This document shows, one piece after another, positions 28,347-37,593 of a stretch of DNA of 40,981 bases. The notes below the pieces were generated by a model. The model was given only the letters and a program-made list of their open reading frames with translations, searched no databases and was not told the DNA's origin. The number at the start of each line of letters is the position of its first letter. Within the stretch, counting starts at the first letter, position 1. The DNA is from Catenaria anguillulae PL171 (lineage: Eukaryota > Blastocladiomycota > Blastocladiomycetes > Blastocladiales > Catenariaceae): contig MCFL01000213.1 of NCBI GenBank assembly GCA_002102555.1, positions 1-40,981 on the forward strand. The letters run 5' to 3'. Made by a program: the position numbers and the translations under genes.

Positions 28347-30266
28347 TCACGCCTCAACCTGTGCCGTCGCATGTGACGCAGGTGTGGCCGCAGCCGCAGC
28401 CGCAGCCGCAGCCGCAGCCGCAGCCGCAGCCATATCCACCTGCACGGCACTTGCCACGGCGACCGCCGCGGCCGTCGTGACGCTTGATGATGCGGTTGTG
28501 GATGCGGAGGGTGGCGGCGCATTTTCGACATTGTCGTCGTCGTCGGCATGGAGTGCAGACGAAAGGTCCACCTCCTCGTCGTCCGTGGTGGCCGACTTGC
28601 ACGCCTTGACCTTGGCTGGGGTCAGCGTCGTGGACGCCTCGCTGGCTGCCTCGGCGGCAATGGCCAGGGGGTCGAGTTCGGGGTCAGACATGGGCAGGAC
28701 CGATTCGAGCAGACCCATTTCTTCGACGCGGATGAGAAACCTTGTAAAAAAAAAGTACAGTAAAGAGGTCAGTGTCCCAAGTCACAAATGATGAAAGAAC
28801 CCGGTGCGTAAGTGAGCATACTCGAGATACTCGCGATACCACTGGTAATCATAACTCATCCAACACAAGGGCATGGTGCTCTGTTCCAACCCAAACAAGG
28901 CGCGCTCGGCCTGCTGCAACTTGCGGCCGAACCCTTCGTTGGGCCGAATGATGGGGCGTGCGCGAAAGACCAAGTCAAATGCTTCGGCCAACCGATACCC
29001 CAAGCGGCGCATCATGTAAATGAGCACAATGGTGGTGGACCGTGACACGCCTGCATGGCAGTGCACGAGGACGCGGCCCGACCCAACCTCGGAAAGCGGT
29101 CCGCCTTGCTGTGGCTGGCCCGTGGCCGGATCGATCTTTGCCCGATGAACCACCATGGCGCGCGCTCGATCAATCACGTCGCAGCATTCGTCAAACAAGC
29201 CCTCAATGGGCTCGCCCTCGGCATCCTCGAGCGTGTACGTGTAATACTCGACGCCGGGGGCCAAGTTGAGATCGCCAAAGAACCCAATGCGAATCACATG
29301 GGTGATACCGTAGGCTGCCAAGTGATACGGGTGAGCGGCGTCTTGGCCGCCCAGGTACAAGTACTCTGGCAAGATCAAGTGCGGCACGTCGTAAGTGTTT
29401 GAGCGATGCGAGTACCAAACGGCTTGAATGAGTGCAGCTTGGCGCTCGCGCAAGTCGTTGATGCGCATGGGCAGTGGGTGGCCCGGGAGTTCCACAAGCC
29501 CGGGACTGTCGAGAGCAAACTGTGTCACGCCGCCGTGCAGGTATTTGGCGGCAAACACGCCGTCCGATGCCATGATGCCCGCGAGCTGATCGGCCACGCC
29601 GCCGGCTTCACCGGCATCGTCGTAAAATACAATGAGGTCGGCGTTCATGACACGCTCGTCGGCTTGGATGCGCATGCACAGTTCGAGGCGCGACGGCAGC
29701 GGGCGCGGGAAGGGCGAGGCTGCGGGGACAGAAGTGCGCAGGGCCCGGCGGCGCAGCGAGCCGACAACGATGGGTCCCGACAGCGATGATTGAACGTCGA
29801 TCAAGAGCAGGTTGAGGAACGAATCGAGGATCAGCGAGTACAGGTCGTCGGTGGAAACGGCGTTGGGGGGCAAGGAAGTCGAGACAGGGGAACATGTCGA
29901 GAGCGAGGTGACTTGGTCTGGCGTGGGTGTCGGAAGCCCGCCCGTTGCGGTTGAGGTTGCAGTTGCCATTGGTGCAGATGGCGACGGTTGGCCCAGAGTG
30001 GCGGCCGAGGGCGAGGGTGGGGCCGTGGGCAGGCTTGTGGCAGCATGCGCTTGAGCTTGCTCTTGAGCTTGGGCGTGAGCATTGTCAAGCGTGCTTTGGG
30101 CCAAGGCCAAGGATTTTGTCAGACCGGACGAGGATTCGGAAGAGACATGATCGTGCTCGGTAGGAGTTGGCGAGGGAGGAAGAGCAAGCGCTGAGGCTGA
30201 GGTCGGGGTTGTTGATCCGGCGGCGGCGGGGTTGTCGGCTGACGGGAAGGAGGAGGAGGCGGTCAT
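28347..30266 (-). CDS. rhodanese + dual-specificity phosphatase (MKP-like)
   Basis: Model: complement of join(28347-28740, 28822-30266), 612 aa; intron 28741-28821 (81 bp, donor GTATGC, acceptor ACAAG) joins 'WYREYLE' to 'FLIRVEEMG' in phase. A long Ser/Thr/Ala/Pro-rich start (~1-145) precedes a rhodanese-like region (~150-285: DDLYSLILDSFLNLLLIDVQ ... LIVFYDDAG ... KYLHGGV) that lacks the catalytic Cys and so should only bind or regulate. The phosphatase domain (~295-470) has LILPEYLYLGG, GITHVIRI and the active loop HCHAGVSRS (~400), with the expected Cys, Arg and Ser. Rhodanese plus DSP is the layout of MAP-kinase phosphatases, so a role in shutting off a MAPK is likely but unproved. The C-terminus has an acidic patch and a run of 15 Ala. 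The start was chosen at MTASSSF; the frame continues open upstream through a pyrimidine-rich leader that does not look coding. Confidence 0.88.
28387..28431 (-). repeat. alanine-coding GCN repeat
   Basis: GCCGCA-type units (seen as reverse complement on the plus strand) encode about 15 consecutive Ala near the C-terminus of the phosphatase. Mixed codons suggest it is fairly stable. Confidence 0.8.
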
Positions 30267-31431
30267 GATGGATGAGGGAATTGAAATGGGCGACTGAATG
30301 AGCAAGAAAGGAACAAGGTGCAAGCGTTTAGAGGTGCGATGTAGGTAGACGGGGATGGCCAAGGTGTGGACTGTATACGAGAAGCTGCTGGGTGTATGGC
30401 GGGCGAGGGTGCAATTGCAATTGCAGGTGCAGGTGGACAAGAGGAAAGAGGAAATGGGAGAAGGAAGGAGAAAAGAAGGGGGGTATGCAAACGATAACGA
30501 CAGCAAAAACGAAATGAATCGAAATGAAATGAAACCAAACGAAATGAATCAAATCAATCAAAAAGAGTTGAATGAAAGAAAGGGGAATCAAAAGATTAAG
30601 ATGCCGAGCACAGACAGTGACAACGACAGGTAGGGAAGAGGTGTGTGCTGCGAGACAAGCGGCCACACGCGGGCACGGGGCAAGACGTCGGTGACAATGG
30701 ATCCGGTGCGCAAGCAGAGCACAATGCTCAGGGTGCCGAAGTGTGTTGCAGCAGCTGAGCGAGCGGGTGGGCAACAGAGAGCGGATCACTTGAGCTGGTT
30801 CGGTGCAGCTGCTTGTGTCGTGGACGTCAGTCGGGTGCCGAGAACACTTTGGGTTGGACTGGGCGTCGGATGCGTTTCGTTGCGTCTGCGTTGGTTGTTG
30901 ACTGACATTCAAGTTCAAGTTGGTTCACTTTGCTGAAATCGACTGGATTTCTGTCGACTGCTACATACTTTCTACAGTAGCTCTGGGCCAAGGGGTGCCA
31001 GCCTGCCTGGTGCGGGATAAGTATCATGTCAAAGCTTACTGTGCACTGACGGCCGGCCGGCAGACCCCAAGTTGAAGTTGACACATATGAAGCAAGACCA
31101 TGCGGCGCACAAACACACCGCCAAACGCTACGTGGCGCGTGGCTTAGCTCTGCGACCACAAATCAAAATGTACATAACCCTCCGATCCAACTATTCCACT
31201 TGAAGGAATGAATCTGCATAAATGGAACTCGAATGATATGAAAATATTCGAACTCAATATGGCTATATGTCCAAGCACCCAACCTCAATGAATTGGTACA
31301 CTCGGCGCAATCGCACACGGCGCATCTCTAATACCTTATTCACTGGTTTATCCGCTGACTGTCTGCGCTCCCGTACCGCGTGTCTCTTTGTTCAACAAAA
31401 CTGCATCCATCCTGCAATTACAGCACATATC
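30267..31431. other. divergent promoter region, strongly purine-rich part
   Basis: About 1165 bp between the phosphatase (minus) and the WBP11-like gene (plus). From ~30430 to ~30600 the plus strand is purine-rich with repeats of GAAATGAA/GAATCAAA type, so the phosphatase mRNA leader would be pyrimidine-rich, as in many fungal core promoters. No gene recognised. Confidence 0.5.
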
Positions 31432-32631
31432 ATGAAGGTGCGGATTCTTGGCATGTTCCTCGTCCCCGTCGCACGATTTAACACGCACTCGTGTCCGCAC
31501 CTCTAGAGCTCCAATCCAGTCGAAGCGCACCGCCGCGAACAGCGCAAAAAGGAAATCGCTAAAGTACGGACGCCTCGTCCACATGCTTTCCCTCCACACC
31601 TCGTTGCTTTCCTCACCTACTTTGTTTTCCTTCTTTTTTACGGCCCTGTCCAGCTCAAAAAAGACCGAGACGCACGCAAACAAGCGCTTGCCAACCACCA
31701 ATCGCACCTTGCCTCGTCGCGCGCAAAGCTCGCCGAAATCGAAGAACTCGCACACTCGCGCCCGCTCACGCCCGCCGAAAAGGCGCAGCGAAAGGAACTG
31801 CGGTCGCTCTTGGCCACGGCCGAAGCCTCCTCTACCACTGCCACGGGAGGCAAACGGCCCATGGGCGCTGGGCTTCGCGCACTTGACGCAGACGCAGTCG
31901 ACGAGTTTGGCCGATCACTGTCTGCCCGTGGTGGCGGTAGCGTGGGATCTGCCGTGTTTGATCCGCTCGCACATGCACATGCTGCGCTGCTCGCAACCTC
32001 GAACGCACGGACCGCAGCGGCCGCTGCTGCGGCACCCATTCCACTCACCACCTATGCGTCGTCGTCGTCCGAAGACGACGAGTCGGATCCAGACACGCTT
32101 GATTTCGATCCGCCATTCCCGCCACTCGACGAGCCAAAGCCGCCCTCTTATCGCGTGCCTGCAGCCGACCCCATCGTCAAATCCATGCAGGGATACCCAC
32201 CGCCGCCCATGGGCCCGATCCCAAGGCACAAGCCGCAGATGGACCCGCCAGGTTTGGGCACGCCAGGTGCCGGGCCGCCGCCTGGCCCGTCAAAGCAGGC
32301 GATTGCCGGGTTGCCGCCCAAGCCCACCACTGGTGTGGGTGAATCATCGAGCCAACACAAGGGTGCCGAGCTGGCGAACAGGACCAAAGATGCGGTTGCC
32401 GCACAGGTGGTGATATCTGCGGCACCCGTGATGCGTGATCGCAAGGCAGACGTGATGCGGTTGGCGCCAGAGAGTGTGCGCAAGAGGATGGAGCAGCAGC
32501 AGCAGCAGCAGCAGATAAATAGCGATGCCATGGGTCAAGGAGCACAGCAAGCAGATCAGGCGAGTGCAGGCGATGATGGTGCCGATGCAGCATACCAGGC
32601 GTTCATGAAAGAAATGGAGGGTTTGCTGTAG
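31432..32631 (+). CDS. WBP11-like spliceosome-associated protein, three coding exons
   Basis: Model: join(31432-31437, 31507-31563, 31654-32631), 346 aa. Introns: 31438-31506 (69 bp, GTGCGG to CTCTAG) and 31564-31653 (90 bp, GTACGG to TCCAG). Exon 1 codes only Met-Lys; exon 2 gives SSNPVEAHRREQRKKEIAK; exon 3 continues LKKDRDARKQ. That N-terminus is the hallmark of WBP11/Npw38BP proteins (NP.(D/E)A.RKEQRKKE.KKNK), which bind PQBP1-type WW domains and act in pre-mRNA splicing in the nucleus. Further support: a coiled-coil basic stretch with LTPAEKAQRKEL (~55-80), Pro-rich PPPP and PPPG motifs (~195-240) that suit WW binding, a seven-Gln run (~300), and the family C-terminus 'AYQAFMKEMEGLL'. 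Acidic SSSSEDDESD at ~155. The missing first ~10 residues of typical homologues are the main oddity. Confidence 0.82.
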
Positions 32632-32836
32632 CGCTGACTGGGAATACAGGTATTGATAAGCCTTTTTTTTCATTCCCGCCACACATAGCGGGTTCAGATC
32701 GAGTTAACGGCCAAAACGGACAGCAGGACGGAACATGAACGTGGGCACAGACGGAAAAGCAAGGAAACCGAGATAAATCACTCAGTCAAACACACAATAC
32801 TCAAACCGACGTCCGGTTGGCTAAATTACTCGCCTA

Positions 32837-33808
32837 CTACTCAACGCCCGGTGCCGGCACCGGGCGAGCCACCGCATGTCTTGCGAGAATGTTTGAAATG
32901 GAATCATAGATCGCCTTGCGATCCTTGTTGGTACCGCCAATCGCGAAACGGGCAAGGTGGGAGAGCATGTTGATGACCCGTTGGGCGGTCCATTTTCCGT
33001 CTTTGTTCTTGGATAGTCGCATCTAGCAGATTGGACATCATGAGGCCAACACTCGACGGGGACGCGATGGCCGCATTTCCTGAAACTCGAGGTATCTCGC
33101 TTGCACGACTCCACCCGCGACCCAAACCCACTCGTCTCTCGGCACGGCCCCGTCAGTGGACGGAAGGGCCGTCACGGGAATGTACTCTTGTAAGGCCCAA
33201 CGGATGGCGGCAGGCGATGCTTGCCAATCTTGCAACGCAGCGAGAACACCCGCACCCGCGGCCTCGTCATTCGACTCTGCCGGTGCCGCGACGCTTGCCA
33301 AATCGTTACCGAATTGCCCGTCGACCATGCCGGCATCCTCGGCAGAAACAGGCGGCCAATCACCGGGATCGATCCATGGCCCGTCCGTTGCCCATTTAAT
33401 GCTAGCACTGGTACTTGAACCCTCGCCATTCTCTTGCGTCATGTCGTGATCGTATTGGTCTTCTTCTTGTTCAACGCCCAAGTCAATGAGCCATGGACCC
33501 GGGGTTTCAACGGCCTGGTCCTTGGTCAAATGGTCGCCCGAGGTCGGCTTGCCAATGACGGGACTACGGGACCGCGAAGGCGAGTAGTGATCCCAATAGT
33601 CGGTGTTGAGAGATGCGAAACGACGGCGACTCGGAGAGGTGTGGCACGGGCTGTAGGACGGCAGGGCGTGGACGGCAAGGACTGGCGTCAAGCGGGCGGA
33701 CGAGCAGATGCGGGCGGGCGAGCAGATGGGGCGCGCGCTCGAAGTCGAAGCGAGCGATTGCCACGAGAGTTCGGGAATCGAGAGCCGAGGCCTGGTAGCC
33801 TGGCGCAT
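32837..33808 (-). CDS. probable mitochondrial protein of unknown function, two exons
   Basis: Model: complement of join(32837-33022, 33107-33808), 295 aa. Intron 33023-33106 (84 bp, donor GTGCAA, acceptor TGCTAG) is in phase 0 and joins 'DEWVWVAGGV' to 'MRLSKNKDGKW'. A 30-bp alternative inside it also keeps the frame but is too short for a normal intron. The first ~75 residues are Ser/Arg/Pro-rich and almost free of acids, ending 'SRRRFASLN', which looks like a mitochondrial presequence with its cleavage site. Then 'DPGDWPPVSAEDAG' (~150), an Ala-rich helix 'AALQDWQASPAAIRWALQEYIPV' region (~200), and a basic C-terminal segment (TAQRVINMLSHLARFAIGGTNKDRKAIYDSI). I do not recognise the family; a mitochondrial ribosome or assembly role would be a guess. 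Confidence 0.65.
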
Positions 33809-33984
33809 GCAAGCAAGTCCTCTTGTCCGTTTCTGTGTACTTACTGCAGTTGCACGTGTCTGATCTTTGCGAGTTGAGATGGAGCATCGACATTTGTTTC
33901 ATCACAATTGCTGATCGACAGGCGTTGTTGCTCACACGACGAGTCCTCCGATCCGACCAGTGAGGCGTTCGTTCGTGCTTTTGG

Positions 33985-33990
33985 TATAAA
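33985..33990 (+). promoter_or_regulatory. TATA motif at -40 of the intact tRNA-Cys
   Basis: TATAAA starting exactly 40 bp before the tRNA first base, followed by AACAAGCA; matches the motif and spacing at 10157 in the interrupted locus. Conserved spacing between two loci supports a pol III promoter role. Confidence 0.6.
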
Positions 33991-34024
33991 AACAAGCAAA
34001 AATTTTCCAAAAATACGGAATTTT

Positions 34025-34096
34025 GGGGTTATAGCTCAGTGGTAGAGCAATCGACTGCAGATCGATAGGTCGCCGGTTCAACTCCGGCTGGCCCCT
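34025..34096 (+). tRNA. tRNA-Cys (GCA), intact locus
   Basis: Identical over all 72 nt to the copy at 18438-18509, with the same cloverleaf, anticodon GCA and discriminator T. Here the 5' flank is undisturbed (AATTTT directly before it, TATA at -40), so it shows what the LINE target looked like before insertion. Confidence 0.97.
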
Positions 34097-34101
34097 TAAC
34101 A

Positions 34102-34107
34102 TTTTTT
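34102..34107 (+). terminator. pol III terminator of tRNA-Cys (right copy)
   Basis: Six T five bases after the tRNA end; a standard pol III stop, stronger than the TTTT of the left copy. Confidence 0.8.
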
Positions 34108-34449
34108 GGTTGGTCGACGGAGATGCGCATGGATGTCTAATTGTTTCGTTTGAAGATGTTCGTGCCAATATGAGGCTATATGCGTTTTGTTCCTCACCAT
34201 TTCCACCGTCGATGAACGCGAGTGGCCCGAGGTATAACTGGCGCTTCGGGGAGGGTGAGCAGATGATTCCAGTGCTGCTGTGCCGCTCCGAGTCAAACCT
34301 CCATGTGGCCAAGTTGTGGGCCAATAATGTCGATGAGGGCCGAAGCAATGGACAATTGTTTTCCATAAGCAGCAAGTTCATTTCATCTGTCCACAAGAAT
34401 TCCATCGCACCACCAAACATAAGGATCTCGCTTTCGCGTGCAACTCGAC
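34108..34449. other. intergenic region after tRNA-Cys
   Basis: About 340 bp leading to the 3' end of the TBCK-like gene. Open frames cross it on both strands but show no motif and run into the tRNA or the gene antisense. I see nothing supportable. Confidence 0.4.
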
Positions 34450-37286
34450 TCAATGCGTACACTTGTACACAGTCACATGTCCACCGCCACCCCCCGCTGC
34501 CGGCAACGAAATGGCCGTGGGCGTACACGTGCACACCTTGTCCTTGTCTCTGGCGACCACCGCACCATCGTCTTTGCCATCCTCTTCGAGCCAGCAAACG
34601 CCTGCGATCCCCCAAGAAATGAGCCGTGCACATGCCTTGCTTGCCTCGGCGGCATCCAAGGAACGGACCACGGTGATGCGCTTATTGAGCCGTTGTTGCT
34701 TGAGAATATTTTCAATGGCGTGCAGGTTGGCGGGCGGCACAAATGTGGACGATTTGATGTGTTGAGAACCTTGTGGTGGAGCGGATCTGAGCATGTGAAG
34801 CCAGGCTGAGCAACTGTCGTGGGAACGAAAAAAAAAAAAAAAAAGGAGAGGACGTACTCGAACCGGACATCAATGACCCGGACATTGTCGCCAACCTCGA
34901 CCACATCGGCCAAACTGATCCTCATGACCACGTCTGCCCCGACCTCGCCATCCCGCATCAACCCTAAATGCACCGACCTCGGCATGTCCTTACTCTCGCG
35001 TTTTGCGCCCTCCAACCCGCTCGCCACCTCCCTCAAACTCACATCCACAATGCGATGCACGGCCTCATCAAACGCACGCGCCTGCATGATGCCCGGACGC
35101 ACCGTGGGCGCCCTCAAACACGCCACAAGCACGTGCAACAAGAAGGCGTGCTGGTCGTGCTGATGCACGAGCAAATGGTCCCACACGAGGTACACGAGCG
35201 GCAGCGGCAGGACGTGAGCGCACGCCGTGAGGCCCCAAGGGACCGCAAACAGGTCAAATGTCAGGCCAATTGCATCGAGCATGTGCGCGCCAAGTTCCGG
35301 GTCCAAGTACATGACCAGTGCCTTGAGCCTTGCAAAGTAGGCATTGAGTGCGGCTTGGTTGTCGGCGCCAAGGTACGCCTCAAGGTACCGCGCAACAAAG
35401 CCCTCGAGCGCCGCAAATGCATATGGCAGCAAATGGTCGCCTGGAAACAAGGAAGCAAACACGGCACACACCGAGTCAAACCCTTGCCAATACACCTTGT
35501 CGGGATGTGCGTGCAGCCACGCGCGAATCAGCCGTTGCAAGTGTACTTGGCCCGCAGGCGACGATAGGTACGGGTGGTAGGTGTGGCATCGTTGCGTGTC
35601 TGCATCGAGCTGGCGCGTCAGCACATCGTCGGCGGGCGTCGAGGTCGTGGGCGGGTGGTCGTGCGCAGCAAACATCAACGAGACAGGGCCAGTCACGTTG
35701 AGAAGGGCAAGCCAGATGTCTGGGCGCAGCAGCGGCGGCAGTGAGTTGGCGGGGAGTGCGTGCAGCGTTGACTGTAAGGTCGGTAGCGACAGCGGGTAGG
35801 TGAGCAGCAGGGATGTGAGGTGTTGGATCCGCTGGAATTGCGACTGGGTGTCGGTCGAGAATGTTGCAGGCGATGAATATGCGACAGACGGGGTCAGGTG
35901 CCAGATGGATTCGAGAATGGGTTTGAAATTGAGCGGAAACGGGAAGCGGTCGTGACCTGCAAGCTGGGAGCCTGAGATTTTGGTCAGTAATGACGATGAA
36001 GACGAGGCTGAGGTGCCGATGCGCAATTCGCAGGGCAGTTCGAGGAGCGCAGGGCGGCTCGCGGCGCCGGTGGCACGCATGTACTCAGAATCCAAGTTGC
36101 CTCCCGTTGAGAGCCACAGGTGGAATAACACTCGCAGGTTTGTGCGCTGGTCCGTCGAGCCCATGGTCGCGGTGAGTGGGCGGGGCGAGTTTTGGTGAAA
36201 CACGGGATGGTTGAGAAGCAAGTCACAAGGCATGGGCCGCAGCTTTGGGTCCACCACCAGGGCTGCGGAAATGAGTTGAACAATTGGATCGTTTTCAATG
36301 TCGACTGCTAAATGTGGCCGCGTCAGGTTGATGCGTTGCAGTCGTTGGGCAATGTAGGTCTTGATTGCCGTCTGTGGCTGCTTGCAAAAATCGGCCAGCG
36401 TGGCAAAGACCAGTCGCGGTTCGGCAGTAGGGAGGAGTGGTGAGCCAAAGTATAGGTGCCACAAGAGAAGTCCAAACGCCCAAGTGTCGGCCTTAAAAGA
36501 AGGGAACGAGAGCGAATCCAACGAGGACGGGAGGAGAAGGACTTCGGGCGGCTGCACGGCAAACGAAGTGACGGGAGAGGCAACAAATTGGCCATTGTTG
36601 GTCACGTAATAGGTGGCGAAATTGAAGAGTTTAACTTGATCGTCGGCATCCTTGTCGCCATCGTATGGATCGGAATCCGAGCTGCTGCTCTTGTCTGCGC
36701 CGGCTGAGGAGGCAGAAATGTGAAAGATGTTGTGCAAGTGCAAGTTGCGATGCTGGATCCCATGCGCATGCAAAAAGGCCAGCCCAGAGAGAATGGTGTG
36801 CGACCACCGAAGCAACCGGCCGTGATCGCGTACGCCGCTCCCGCTCCCGTTGCCGCCACCGCCACCCGCTCCCGGTCCCGATAAGGACAAGAGTAACGAC
36901 GATAATGTCTTTGGATGTGCCTCTTGGACCAGATACACCCTTCGCGAGTTGCTGACATGGCCACGCACGCAGTCGACGAGCTGGCACAGCGCCGGGTGCG
37001 ATTGCGAGACGTGGCGCGCCGTGACGAAATTGGACGCGACGACGGAGAAGGTGTCGGGGAGGTTGGCGGCGGGGATCGAGGGCGACAGGTCCAGAGAGAC
37101 GACGGCGCATGTGACGGTCGTAGTGGCTGTGGCTGCTGCCGCCGAAGCGCTCGATGAGTTGTTGTCGGCCGGTTGCGCTCCCGTCACCGGGACCTGCGCC
37201 GATGCAGGGGCAGGGGCAGGGAACGGATTGCGCAAGTGCGCAAAGAAGGAAAAGTCGTGCGTGGAATTGGAATGCATGGTGCTCAT
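34450..37286 (-). CDS. TBCK-like protein: pseudokinase, TBC and rhodanese domains
   Basis: Model: complement of join(34450-34813, 34858-37286), 930 aa. The 44-bp intron (donor GTACGT, a T17-rich tract, acceptor GACAG) splits the start of the rhodanese domain and keeps frame (VIDVRF-D-CSAWLHM). Kinase-like region ~30-390: 'FLHAHGIQHRNLHLHNIFH' (~170-190) has Asn for the catalytic Asp, and 'VKLFNFA' (~220) replaces DFG, so it should be catalytically dead. TBC domain ~525-725: LRPDIW, DADTQR (the arginine-finger motif) and YWQGFD are present, compatible with Rab-GAP activity. Rhodanese-like region ~785-890. This three-part order is that of TBCK, a component of the FERRY complex on early endosomes in animals. 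The start at MSTMHSNS was chosen because the 75 codons upstream include an (NA) run with no family match. A 3' alternative is discussed under findings. Confidence 0.88.
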
Positions 37287-37593
37287 GGCATTTGCATTTG
37301 CATTTGCATTGGCATTGACGGCGATTGCATTGAGTCTGCTATGTATGTTTCTCCGTTGTGATTGATTGGTACCATCTGCTTTGGGCGAACTGCAAGTTGG
37401 GTGCCGTTTTGGATGGCGCGCGAAGAGGTGAAGACAACCGATCAACCACGGACGAGCAAAGTAAACTTCCCATCGCGGAAGGGAAGGGAATAGTCTGGGA
37501 GGACCATACACAAATGCAAATGGGAAAAGAGTTTATGGTGCAAGTTCATTCAAGTCCAAACACTGCTACACGCGCTACATGTGTGCCAGCAAC
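37287..37593. other. short region between DUF707 and TBCK-like genes
   Basis: About 307 bp on which the TBCK frame is open for another 75 codons and which holds a possible intron (37495-37597). It also includes a (Asn-Ala)-coding repeat of ATTTGC/ATTGGC type at ~37290-37315. Promoter of the TBCK-like gene if the genes are separate. Confidence 0.5.

Noticed and set aside
33026-33055. 30-bp alternative intron in the minus-strand mitochondrial-like gene
   Set aside because: Shorter than any intron supported here; the 84-bp choice fits the others and gives a better joined sequence.
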